Of a stretch of DNA of 64,000 nucleotides, positions 8,278 through 15,469 are shown one piece after another. This stretch comes from an uncultured Lachnospiraceae bacterium (GTDB taxonomy: Bacteria; Bacillota; Clostridia; Lachnospirales; Lachnospiraceae): contig CANOEC010000018.1 in the NCBI GenBank assembly GCA_947564735.1, positions 1 through 64,000 of the forward strand. The letters are read 5' to 3'. The position numbers and the translations under genes are program-made. The notes under the pieces are model-generated. The model searched no databases. It saw nothing but the letters and a program-made list of their open reading frames with translations, and was not told the origin of the DNA. Every line of letters begins with the position of its first letter. Position 1 is the stretch's first letter.

Positions 8278-9007
8278 ATACGATATCCTTATTTCCAAAT
8301 ATCCGGTCTCCAACATACCAAAATACGCAAATCAAAATTATCCAATATTCCCAATTAATCCGATACCTGCTGGCTTCCCACCCGTATAACTGGAATGCAA
8401 TCCTCTGCCATGGAAACCATTTTGCCAGCCAATAAACTCCCGTCTTCACAAGCATAAGATTTACCAGCGGCATTCCCACCGTAACCAAAACGTGCAACAC
8501 TCTGTTTTTTAAAACAATGCCGAACAGATTGTATACCATAATAATCAGAACGGCATAGAAAGCAATATTCACGCATTGCATTACAATAATTTTCGCAGAT
8601 ACCTGCTGAAAAAACACTGTCTCCTGTCCTGACAAACCGCATCCTTTTCCATATAAAAATACAAGCAACGGAAGTATCATGATGCATCCGGTTGTATATA
8701 CTACCTTAGCGCATATATTCGCCAGATAATATTCCGTTCTGCTGTTATGCCTAAGCAGTATAACATATCTGTTCTGTATCCCATGTTTATCATTGATGAC
8801 TTCAAGCACCAGAAATGTGGCAAGCATCAAAACATTATACATATTTGTCAAAAAATACATTATAAATTCACACAAGTTAGTGCCGCCATAATCCCTGACA
8901 TAGACATGAAGATTGACATCCGTACATAATATTGTGCCAACCAGAAAAATCATCATTTTTTGCATTGAAAAAAGCTGTGCTAATTCGTTCCTAACTTTTG
9001 TGAGCAT
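8264..9007 (-). CDS. ABC-2-like membrane protein 2
   Basis: About 248 residues with six predicted membrane segments, starting MLTKVRNELAQLF, a short cytoplasmic amphipathic stretch typical of ABC-2 permeases. The start overlaps the end of the upstream gene and has AGGTGA just before it. Three different membrane proteins of about 220-255 residues with one ATPase is an unusual subunit number for an ABC-2 exporter. Confidence 0.65.
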   Translation of the reverse strand: MLTKVRNELAQLFSMQKMMIFLVGTILCTDVNLHVYVRDYGGTNLCEFIMYFLTNMYNVLMLATFLVLEVINDKHGIQNRYVILLRHNSRTEYYLANICAKVVYTTGCIMILPLLVFLYGKGCGLSGQETVFFQQVSAKIIVMQCVNIAFYAVLIIMVYNLFGIVLKNRVLHVLVTVGMPLVNLMLVKTGVYWLAKWFPWQRIAFQLYGWEASRYRINWEYWIILICVFWYVGDRIFGNKDIVYEDN

Positions 9008-9758
9008 AAAAATCACCTATCAAATATAAGTTGATGCCAATCAGAATCAATATTCCATCATAAAGCGGTATCCCCCAATATCCCAAAGCGCCTCCAAAAT
9101 ATTGTCCGATTGCAAAAAGCGTAATCGCATTAAACGCTTGATTATACAATTCCAATACCGATGCCGAAAAAATACAATATGCAAAGGGAATCAAAACCGC
9201 AACATACCGGTTCTTTACGACAGCGCTGACTCCCAAACCCACAACTGCAAATACGCCACTCTGCAATCCTGCATTAAAAGTGTAAATCATCCCATATAAA
9301 AAGGGATTGCTCTTGTACAAGTCTTCCGCAAAAAACAATCCATAAATAATAGGGTATTGTGCGTCTCCGGTTCCTATCACAAATATTATAAACATATACC
9401 ACGTAAAGCACGCGGCGAAAACTGCCAGAAACCCCGACAGAAATACAGAAATAATTTTGGCAATCTGATATCGTCTATGCCCTGTCTTTAATATATAAAG
9501 ATAATAAAAACCGCTGTCTGTCTCGTCTCTGTAAGATAATGCATACGGAATACATGCGATAATCGGGAAAAATATTGCCATCAATGACGCAGTACCATAT
9601 ACAAGAGACATCAGATACTTCTCAAGATAAGTCCCACCATGTGAAAATCCCGATACATAATCCCAGCCGCCTATGATAAGTGATATCAGACTAATCATAT
9701 ATGCCGCCAACATTCTTCCGGATATAACTGCCCTTTTTAACTCTTTTGTTATCATCAT
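8991..9758 (-). CDS. ABC-2-like membrane protein 1
   Basis: 255 residues, six hydrophobic segments. The N-terminus (ITKELKRAVISGRMLAAYMISLISLIIGG) is the usual cytoplasmic helix plus first membrane segment of an ABC-2 permease, and the loop SYRDETDSGFYYLYILKTGHRRYQIAKII matches the cytoplasmic coupling region of that fold. GGGGAA precedes the start. It follows the small secreted protein gene by 56 bp in the same operon. Confidence 0.7.
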   Translation of the reverse strand: MMITKELKRAVISGRMLAAYMISLISLIIGGWDYVSGFSHGGTYLEKYLMSLVYGTASLMAIFFPIIACIPYALSYRDETDSGFYYLYILKTGHRRYQIAKIISVFLSGFLAVFAACFTWYMFIIFVIGTGDAQYPIIYGLFFAEDLYKSNPFLYGMIYTFNAGLQSGVFAVVGLGVSAVVKNRYVAVLIPFAYCIFSASVLELYNQAFNAITLFAIGQYFGGALGYWGIPLYDGILILIGINLYLIGDFYAHKS

Positions 9759-9814
9759 ATTTCCCCATAAAGTTGTGCCGGGAAATCCGGCACAACCTGT
9801 TTTCGATTTATTGT

Positions 9815-10228
9815 TTACGTATTCGTAATATAATCAGGATTCCAGTTCCCCCACGTCCTCGTATTCGTAAAGTTCGTAAGTGCGGTCGATATTCTTAATC
9901 TGACTACTCTGCCCTTCATCGCAACGGGGTCATGATATGGCATGTAAATTGCCCTTGCCGAATTATATGTTACTTTATCCGTCACTCTGTTGCCGTTAGA
10001 GTCCTCTATCCAGCAAGTTAAAGAACGTCCATCCTGTACTTCAGCTACCAAGTTACTTGCCGCCTCTGTCCCTTCCTTCACAATCCCGGCTGAAATATAA
10101 TCCCCGGTCTTCGTAATATACACCGGTCCATAAGAACCCGTATTACTTGCATTTGCAACAAGAATATTTCCAAACGCGAGCGCAAGTACACTTACTAATA
10201 AAATGCTTTTTCTGACTTTCATTTTCAT
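9815..10228 (-). CDS. Small secreted protein (possible peptide substrate of the exporter)
   Basis: 137 residues. A Sec signal peptide (MKMKVRKSILLVSVLALAFGNILVANAS) precedes a mature part of about 109 residues that is rich in T, N, Y, W and R, lacks cysteine apart from one, and ends in a Trp-rich tail (TRTWGNWNPDYITNT). It recalls small secreted DUF2712 or lactococcin-972-like proteins found beside ABC transporters in Firmicutes, but I cannot confirm a family. Start 10228 has AGGAGG upstream, and its ATG overlaps the stop of a 29-codon ORF (ATGA). It is the first full-size gene of a BlaI-operator-controlled operon. Confidence 0.7.
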   Translation of the reverse strand: MKMKVRKSILLVSVLALAFGNILVANASNTGSYGPVYITKTGDYISAGIVKEGTEAASNLVAEVQDGRSLTCWIEDSNGNRVTDKVTYNSARAIYMPYHDPVAMKGRVVRLRISTALTNFTNTRTWGNWNPDYITNT

Positions 10229-10314
10229 ATTATCATTCCTCCTATCATACACAAATTGGTTACATATAAACTAATATAGTCCGTTCTCATCCCCCTTCTT
10301 CTTAATTTACTCAT
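10225..10314 (-). CDS. 29-codon small ORF in leader (copy A), coupled to the secreted protein
   Basis: The peptide starts MSKLRRRGMRT and ends in a hydrophobic IGGMII. Its last codons contain the AGGAGG ribosome site of the next gene and its TGA overlaps that gene's ATG, a classic coupling arrangement. The sister ORF at 5887-5976 has the same length and the same M-x-K-x-x-R-x-x-M-R-T pattern. There is no strong ribosome site of its own, so the frame may be a control element more than a product. Confidence 0.45.
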   Translation of the reverse strand: MSKLRRRGMRTDYISLYVTNLCMIGGMII

Positions 10315-10385
10315 ATGCTTGGCACCAACTTCCCATATGCATAAATTTCATACGTTCTATCAGCGCCTGCCGGCAAAGCATATTA

Positions 10386-10403
10386 GTAAAATATTTATTT
10401 TAC
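10386..10403. promoter_or_regulatory. BlaI-type operator at the secreted-protein operon promoter
   Basis: A perfect inverted repeat, GTAAAATA-TT-TATTTTAC, lies immediately downstream of the -10 box of the minus-strand promoter and so covers its start site. The half-site matches the operator on the other promoter of this divergent region, consistent with one repressor controlling both. Confidence 0.7.
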
Positions 10404-10406
10404 AAA

Positions 10407-10435
10407 ATAATACATCCCTCCCCAAAATTTGTCAA
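10407..10435 (-). promoter_or_regulatory. Promoter of the secreted protein/ABC operon
   Basis: Consensus TTGACA (10435-10430) and TATTAT (10412-10407) on the minus strand with exactly 17 bp spacing. Start near 10400 gives a leader of about 170 nt before the secreted protein, containing the 29-codon ORF and the conserved leader element. Confidence 0.8.
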
Positions 10436-10453
10436 CATTTTTCTACATTTTTA

Positions 10454-10482
10454 TTGACATAGTAAATAGAGTATTTTACTAT
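10454..10482 (+). promoter_or_regulatory. Promoter and operator of the BlaI/BlaR1-like genes
   Basis: TTGACA (10454-10459) and TACTAT (10477-10482), 17 bp apart. An inverted repeat of ATAGTAAATA with TATTTTACTAT (10459-10482) fills the spacer and the -10 box. Binding of the BlaI-like product here would repress its own genes. The half-site TAGTAAA is shared with the operator at 10386-10403. Confidence 0.8.
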
Positions 10483-10528
10483 ATATTATAGACAAAATGT
10501 GTAATCATAAAGAAATCAAGGTGCCTAG

Positions 10529-10912
10529 ATGAATTACGACCTAAAACCAAAAGAATATGAAATCATGAAATTTATATGGGCGAGCGCCCCCGAAGGCGTG
10601 ACCTTTGGTGAAGTCCACGACTATGTAAACAGTCTGGGAAAAAAAGAGTCCCGCCAGCGGGTAAACTGCTTTATACAATCACTGCTTGGCAAGGGAGTCC
10701 TTTCCGCAGCAGGAGAAGACCGCCACAAATTATATACTCCTGCCATTTCCAAGAAAGACTACGACCAACTGCTTGCTGGCAGACTTCTGAATCAGTTATT
10801 TGATGGTTCTCTGACAACATTTGTATCGGCATTGTCCGGCGGGAACGGTCTGTCCGATGAAGATGCAAAAGAGCTTCGCAAACTGTTACGAGAAAGGAAT
10901 AAGAAGAAATGA
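10529..10912 (+). CDS. BlaI/MecI/CopY-family repressor
   Basis: 127 residues. The N-terminal winged helix (LKPKEYEIMKFIWASAPEGVTFGEVHDYVN) and the RQRVNCFIQSLLGKGVL recognition segment are typical of BlaI/MecI/CopY penicillinase-type repressors, which bind palindromic operators as dimers and are inactivated by proteolysis. The C-terminal half is the dimerisation region (ISKKDYDQLLAGRLLNQLFDGS). AAGGTG precedes the ATG. The gene overlaps the following protease gene by four bases. Palindromic operators on its own and the divergent promoter define its probable regulon. Confidence 0.9.
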   Translation: MNYDLKPKEYEIMKFIWASAPEGVTFGEVHDYVNSLGKKESRQRVNCFIQSLLGKGVLSAAGEDRHKLYTPAISKKDYDQLLAGRLLNQLFDGSLTTFVSALSGGNGLSDEDAKELRKLLRERNKKK

Positions 10913-12258
10913 ACATCTTTTTTGTTATGTCCATAAGCGGCAGTATTGTTTTTTTCTTATATTTATTGATGAAACCATTCTCCAACCGTTTTCTTTCTGC
11001 CAGTTGGCAATACAATTTTTTAAAAATATGCCTTTTATTTTATCTTGTACCTTATCAATTTCTTCAAAAGAAATACTTTACCCTATATAACGCCCTGCTC
11101 GGGAGCGAAGACGCCGCAAGTTCTTTACATAGCGGAATATTAAGCTTCAAGGACTATAATACCATTTATGTATCCTCCGACGGCAGAATACATTATAAGT
11201 ACGGACTACCGCTTTTTGTTTTCTTATCTGTATGGCTTGGCGCCATTGCCTTTATGTTGTACCGGCAACTTAAAAAGTACCGTTCATGCCGCAGCAATCT
11301 GTTGCTGCTCTCCGAGACTGCAGATACCAGCCCGGAATCTCTGACTGCAACAACACAATATTCCGGCATTACTCCGCCCAACGCAAAAAGTGTGAAACAA
11401 ATTGTCATTTGCCCGTTTATTAAATCGCCGATTACCATCGGCTTGTTTCATCCGCGCATTATCCTGCCCAAAGAAGACAGCCCCAAGAACTTAACCCTCT
11501 ATCTATCCCATGAGCTGTCACATATCAAAAGTCACGATGCAATGTGGAAATTTACTGCTTTTTTGGCAATCCTGCTCCATTGGTATAACCCTTTAGTGTA
11601 TGTTCTTTTTTATGAACTAGACACTGTATGCGAAAAGCATTGCGATGAAATAGTAACCAAGCCATTAAGTGATTCTCAAAAGCTGTATTATGAGAACCTG
11701 ATTATAAACGCCGCTCAAAACCAGACCGCCGTCAGTTCCTTATTTGCCAACACTTTTTCAACCAATAAAAAACAAACAAAGGAGAGAATACTATTTATGA
11801 CAAGAAAAATTTCCAAATTCACTCACCACAAATTAATCACTGCTTTACTGATGGGACTCGTCATCCTGTCCATGCCGATCTCGGTACTTGCCTATGAACC
11901 TGTGAATGTATATCATGACCGACAACCGTATAAGCCAAATGAAACTATGATGGAAATCATTCTTAACGACACACAAAGTTCCCTCATTTCAGATTCCACA
12001 TCAACGCAACTTGATTTTACATTATCAGACGAAATCTTTGTTGATGAATCCGGAAACCAGTACGTGATTGACGCCGGAAACGAATATTCCCCGCGTTCAT
12101 GCACGCATGATTACAAGAATGGTTCCCGATACACTCACGAAACAAGCGGCAGCGGTTGTTCCGTTTATGTTTATGAAGGCTCATATTGTAAAAAATGCGG
12201 ATTCTGCTTACAGGAAACCTTTATAAGTAAGACTACATACGCAAAGTGCCCGCACTAA
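10909..12258 (+). CDS. M56-family membrane metalloprotease, BlaR1-like sensor
   Basis: 449 residues. Four membrane segments surround a zinc protease site HELSHIKSHD (about residues 201-210), preceded by the family motif ITIGLFHPRIILP; a probable third ligand is in the CDE of EKHCDEI. In BlaR1 and MecR1 such a protease is activated by an outer sensor domain and destroys the repressor. Here the outer part after the last membrane segment (about 110 residues) is not a penicillin-binding domain. It ends in a Cys/His-rich module with several CxxC-like pairs (residues about 390-449, YCKKCGFC) that may bind metal. Its ligand is unknown. Confidence 0.85.
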   Translation: MNIFFVMSISGSIVFFLYLLMKPFSNRFLSASWQYNFLKICLLFYLVPYQFLQKKYFTLYNALLGSEDAASSLHSGILSFKDYNTIYVSSDGRIHYKYGLPLFVFLSVWLGAIAFMLYRQLKKYRSCRSNLLLLSETADTSPESLTATTQYSGITPPNAKSVKQIVICPFIKSPITIGLFHPRIILPKEDSPKNLTLYLSHELSHIKSHDAMWKFTAFLAILLHWYNPLVYVLFYELDTVCEKHCDEIVTKPLSDSQKLYYENLIINAAQNQTAVSSLFANTFSTNKKQTKERILFMTRKISKFTHHKLITALLMGLVILSMPISVLAYEPVNVYHDRQPYKPNETMMEIILNDTQSSLISDSTSTQLDFTLSDEIFVDESGNQYVIDAGNEYSPRSCTHDYKNGSRYTHETSGSGCSVYVYEGSYCKKCGFCLQETFISKTTYAKCPH

Positions 12259-12282
12259 TTACTTTTTGTTTTCATTGTATAA

Positions 12283-12322
12283 GGCGCCGCCCAATCACCT
12301 AAAATGCTGATTGGACGGCGCC
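12283..12322 (+). terminator. Terminator after the BlaR1-like gene
   Basis: GGCGCCG (12283-12289) pairs with CGGCGCC (12316-12322) and the stem continues inward as CCAATCA/TGATTGG. It is a strong GC-rich hairpin 24 bp after the stop codon, followed by a modest pyrimidine tract. Confidence 0.65.
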
Positions 12323-12386
12323 GTTCCTCTATCATTGTTTTAATATAAACATAAACACAATCTCCGAATCCATTTTTAACCTTTTG

Positions 12387-12957
12387 CTATTGTATAATTT
12401 CCCAATATCCGTTTTTCGGTGAACCATGGCGAATCAATATTCCTCGTTCTTTGAGCTTCTTAATATTGGATGCAACGTTTCTGTCCGCCACACCAATCCG
12501 CTCCGCCAGCTTCGCTGCATCAGCCTGCACTTCTGACATTGAACCACGATAAAGATTTACTCGAAACATATCATCAAAAACCTTCATCTTTCTATTGCAA
12601 GTCTTTCCCCGGTAACATATATCTAACCCTTTTCGCTTTTCCCTGCTGTACAAGCTCATTTTGCTCTATCATTCTTTTTATCAGACGGGAAGCGCTAGAA
12701 GCGTTGATTCCCAATTTCTCCTCCACATCAGCCCGAACAACAAAGCCGTTTTGTTTTACGAGTTCAATCACCCTCTCTTCATTGCCCGCCCGTATCTGTC
12801 TTTTCGCCGCCAAATGACTCACATTGATATTCGGCAGTGCAATTTTAAAGGCATTCGTCGTATTTTCAATCAACGGCTTTATGTCCTCCTCACCGTATGC
12901 CCCCATAATCTTGCGTATACCGGTTCCATAGGCTTCTATCAAACGTCGCACGGACAT
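12387..12957 (-). pseudogene. Remnants of AlbA_2-type regulator C-termini
   Basis: Two overlapping frames each look like only the C-terminal part of an AlbA_2 ATP-binding protein. The first (12592-12957) opens with RRLIEAYGTGIRKIM, the usual motif just before the winged helix, and ends with a winged helix. The second (about 12387-12590) restarts inside the family at KVFDDMFRVNLYR and ends with another winged helix. Neither has the AlbA_2 domain or the middle part, so these are leftovers of one or two decayed genes related to the intact gene at 87-1340. Confidence 0.65.
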
Positions 12958-13145
12958 GATTATGCAAGTCTATATATTCATAAACAGCATTTATCTGCTG
13001 CATTTCAAACACAAGTTCACGAAGACCAAACTCTTTTTTGTAGATTCAAATGTCAGATTCTGCTCCAAGGAACGCATTTCCTCAAAGCTGTCACCCAATC
13101 TCGTCAATCCATCCTCATATTTTGACGAGATTGACAAGATTCTCA
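12958..13145 (-). other. Degraded stretch between LysR and AlbA_2 remnants
   Basis: No intact gene. On the minus strand one frame reads SFEEMRSLEQNLTFEST, which resembles FEELPCKEQELTFDT in the middle of the intact AlbA_2 protein at 87-1340. This suggests the stretch is a further broken piece of the same kind of gene. The resemblance is short, so this is tentative. Confidence 0.3.
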
Positions 13146-13961
13146 CTAACTCCTTGACACCTTATAGCAGTTAATCTTCGGCGCCTCGAAATCAAGCAGC
13201 TCTATCCGCCTCAGTTTCTTTTGCTCAACATACGGCACCGCAAGACTCTCCGGCACAAAACTTATCCCATGAAATGTAATCAGATAAGGAATCAGTTTCG
13301 TGCTGTTGTCAATCTCAAACCCGAACTGATAATGCGGTGGAAAAAGTTCTCTGATAAAGACTCCCACCTCCTGCAAAGCAAAATTGCAATATAGATAATT
13401 CGACTGAATCAATTCCTCTTTCGTAATACCATGTTCATATGCCATGTTATCATACCCTGTGACAAGAACCAGCTCGTCCGTGGCAAACACATCACATCTA
13501 AATCCCGCATGGTAAAAGGGCAGGTACGAATATGCCACATCCAGCAGATTATCCTGTAATGCCTGCAGCAAATCACCGGAATGTCCAATCGTAAGCTTCA
13601 CCGCGTTTTCCGGATGCGTCTCCATATACTCGCGAATCACCGGAAACAGATAACATTCGTAGATTGTATTGGTCGTGCCGAGCCGGAACGTGTCCGCATA
13701 TTTTTTCAGAGAATTTACCTCCTGAATACCGATGCTCTGCAATTCCAAGATTCGTCTGGCATAAAAAAGAAACGCCTCCCCTTCCCTGCTCAACGTCACC
13801 TTTCTCTTGTTCCTGTCAAAAAGCTGCTTTCCAACTTCCCTCTCCAGTTCCGCAATCCGGTTTGTCACCGTTGACTGTGCAACAAACAGCGCGTCCGCCG
13901 TCTTTGTAAAGTTCCGGTATTCCGCCAACGCGGCAAATGTCTGTAACTGCTGTGTATCCAT
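13146..13961 (-). CDS. LysR-family transcriptional regulator
   Basis: 271 residues from the ATG at 13961, preceded by AGGAAAGGGG; a longer frame upstream has no ribosome site. The N-terminal winged helix is typical (MDTQQLQTFAALAEYRNFTKTADALFVAQSTVTNRIAELE) and is followed by the two-lobed effector-binding domain. Family members are usually 290-300 residues; this one stops at KINCYKVSRS, so about 20-25 C-terminal residues may be missing, next to a stretch of gene debris. It is divergent from the GNAT gene, and a TTGATATCAA palindrome lies between the two, a plausible binding region. Confidence 0.8.
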   Translation of the reverse strand: MDTQQLQTFAALAEYRNFTKTADALFVAQSTVTNRIAELEREVGKQLFDRNKRKVTLSREGEAFLFYARRILELQSIGIQEVNSLKKYADTFRLGTTNTIYECYLFPVIREYMETHPENAVKLTIGHSGDLLQALQDNLLDVAYSYLPFYHAGFRCDVFATDELVLVTGYDNMAYEHGITKEELIQSNYLYCNFALQEVGVFIRELFPPHYQFGFEIDNSTKLIPYLITFHGISFVPESLAVPYVEQKKLRRIELLDFEAPKINCYKVSRS

Positions 13962-14156
13962 GCTGTACCCCTTTCCTATATTACCCTGCCTAGAAAATAT
14001 ACCTGCACCCGTATCGCCCATCCTGTGATTTGTCTGGCAATCTATTATTATAAAATCAAATCATTGATATCAAATTAATTCTATTTACAAATAATATAAC
14101 GCCACGCTATGATATTGGCAAGCAGCAAAATTATTTATTTTAAAACGGAGGCAGCC

Positions 14157-14654
14157 ATGAATATAACTTCCATCACAATACAACAAGTACCCCATAATCA
14201 TCCGGATTTTCTTCAATTATGCAAGGAACTGGACATATTTCTCAACAAGGCAATCGGCGGTGAAGACAAACGGGAAAAGTATAAGAAATACAACCACTCA
14301 GACACCATGGACTATGTAGTGATTGCCTATGCCGGACAGCAGGCTGCCGGATGCGCGGCTCTCAGGGAATATTCCGAAACAGAAATAGAAGTGAAACGGG
14401 TTTTTGTGCGGGAAGCCTGCCGTTGCCAGAACATCGGCGGACGGCTATTGGAAAATTTAATCGAATATGCACAGAATGCGGGCTATCAATACATGCTTCT
14501 GGAGACCGGCGCATTTCTTTCCGCCTCTGTACGCTTGTATAAACGTTACAGTTTTACCCAAATTGAAAATTACGGCGATTATAAGAATATGCCGGAATCG
14601 CTCTGTATGGGACGAAGGTTAAAACAAATCACTATGACTTCCTGTCCTAATTAA
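14157..14654 (+). CDS. GNAT-family N-acetyltransferase with altered 3' end
   Basis: About 165 residues. The acetyl-CoA-binding motif is seen in VKRVFVREACRCQNIGGRLLENLIEYA, and the YMLLETGAFLSASVRLYKRYSF stretch is the usual last part of the fold. Start 14157 has GGAGG six bases upstream. The last part of the coding sequence (14566-14624) is repeated almost exactly at 15242-15300, where it would end LKGIHTR instead of LKQITMTSCPN. The present end was therefore probably created when the toxin-antitoxin segment entered at the gene's 3' end. Substrate unknown. Confidence 0.8.
   Translation: MNITSITIQQVPHNHPDFLQLCKELDIFLNKAIGGEDKREKYKKYNHSDTMDYVVIAYAGQQAAGCAALREYSETEIEVKRVFVREACRCQNIGGRLLENLIEYAQNAGYQYMLLETGAFLSASVRLYKRYSFTQIENYGDYKNMPESLCMGRRLKQITMTSCPN
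14566..14624 (+). repeat. 59-bp direct repeat, left copy (3' end of GNAT gene)
   Basis: Identical at 57 of 59 positions to 15242-15300 (two G/A differences). The two copies bracket the toxin-antitoxin module. This copy is in frame within the GNAT gene and also supplies the stop codon of the convergent toxin gene. Confidence 0.9.
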
Positions 14655-14897
14655 TTTTAATATCAGTATTTCCTTTTCAACTTTGTAAACAAGCAGCCAA
14701 TCCGGTTCAATATGACATTCACGCATATTCTTATAGTTGCGAGAATTAACTAATGCATGATCCTCATACTTTTCCGGCAGCGACTGCTCATTTACAAGCA
14801 GTCTGATAACCTCCTGCAGCTTATCGGGGTTACAGCCCCGCTTCATTGCCAGTTTATAATCTTTCTTAAATTGTCCGGTAAACTCTGGCTTAAGCAT
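14619..14897 (-). CDS. YafQ/RelE-family mRNA interferase toxin
   Basis: 92 residues. The sequence LKPEFTGQFKKDYKLAMKRG, the RECHIEPDWLLVYK core and the C-terminal IRTGSHSDLF with its catalytic-type histidine are characteristic of YafQ-like RelE-superfamily ribosome-dependent endoribonucleases. The gene overlaps the upstream antitoxin by eight bases and runs convergently into the end of the GNAT gene (36-bp overlap), its stop codon lying inside the repeat. Confidence 0.88.
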   Translation of the reverse strand: MLKPEFTGQFKKDYKLAMKRGCNPDKLQEVIRLLVNEQSLPEKYEDHALVNSRNYKNMRECHIEPDWLLVYKVEKEILILKLIRTGSHSDLF

Positions 14898-15156
14898 TCA
14901 GTTCCTCCATTAAAGCCTCTACACTGTCAAACGGTCCATATATATCTTCATCATTCTCTGCCGCCTGCATTGCCGCCTGTGTGACTGCATTCGGAACGTT
15001 CCTGCTAATAGAAAACGGTATCTGCTGTTCCCGCACAGACTGTCTTAAAAAAATAGTAAACGCCGTCGAAAGACTCATACCCAAATCTGCAAATAAAGAA
15101 TCTGCCTGTACTTTTAAATCTTCATCCACCCGAAAGGTAACATTTACGCTTTTCAT
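14890..15156 (-). CDS. RelB/DinJ-family antitoxin
   Basis: About 88 residues. The N-terminal ribbon-helix-helix (KSVNVTFRVDEDLKVQADSLFADLGMSLSTAFTIFL, given here in outline) is typical of RelB/DinJ; the acidic C-terminal part (DEDIYGPFDSVEALMEEL) is the toxin-neutralising arm. Of several clustered ATGs, 15156 sits nine bases after AGGAGG and is preferred; the two upstream ATGs are too close to it. It should bind the YafQ-like toxin and repress the shared promoter. Confidence 0.88.
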   Translation of the reverse strand: MKSVNVTFRVDEDLKVQADSLFADLGMSLSTAFTIFLRQSVREQQIPFSISRNVPNAVTQAAMQAAENDEDIYGPFDSVEALMEELNA

Positions 15157-15177
15157 AATCATCATCCTCCTATAAGC

Positions 15178-15206
15178 AGTATATTTTACACTATAATAAA
15201 TGTCAA
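15178..15206 (-). promoter_or_regulatory. Promoter of the toxin-antitoxin module
   Basis: Consensus TTGACA (15206-15201) and TATACT (15183-15178) on the minus strand, 17 bp apart, 20-odd bases upstream of the antitoxin start. It lies within the inserted segment, so the module brought its own promoter. Confidence 0.75.
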
Positions 15207-15241
15207 CATATCATGTGTATTTGATGTGCATTTTATGTGCA

Positions 15242-15300
15242 AAAATTACGGCAATTATAAGAATATGCCAGAATCGCTCTGTATGGGACGAAGGTTAAAA
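15242..15300 (+). repeat. 59-bp direct repeat, right copy (orphan GNAT 3' end)
   Basis: The second copy of the GNAT gene end, with no gene attached. Read in the GNAT frame it continues after LK as GIHTR and a stop, probably the ancestral terminus of the acetyltransferase. The segment between the copies is 617 bp and holds only the toxin-antitoxin genes and promoter. From 15301 to 15469 I see nothing but the leader of the next gene. Confidence 0.85.
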
Positions 15301-15469
15301 GGTATCCACACGCGATAGCCAAACCCATCTCCCTATGCTAAAATAGCTTAAAAGAAGAAAAGACAGCAAAAAAGTTCCCAACCAGCAGTTGAGTCTCCCC
15401 AATTCAACCATTGGTTCGTGTAAAAAATATATCTGTAACCATATCATTTAGGGAAAAGGAGAAGATGCG

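Noticed and set aside
9815-10228. Calling the small secreted protein a lactococcin-972 bacteriocin
   Set aside because: Signal peptide and exporter neighbours fit, but the mature sequence shows no clear lactococcin-972 pattern; kept as a small secreted protein of unknown role.
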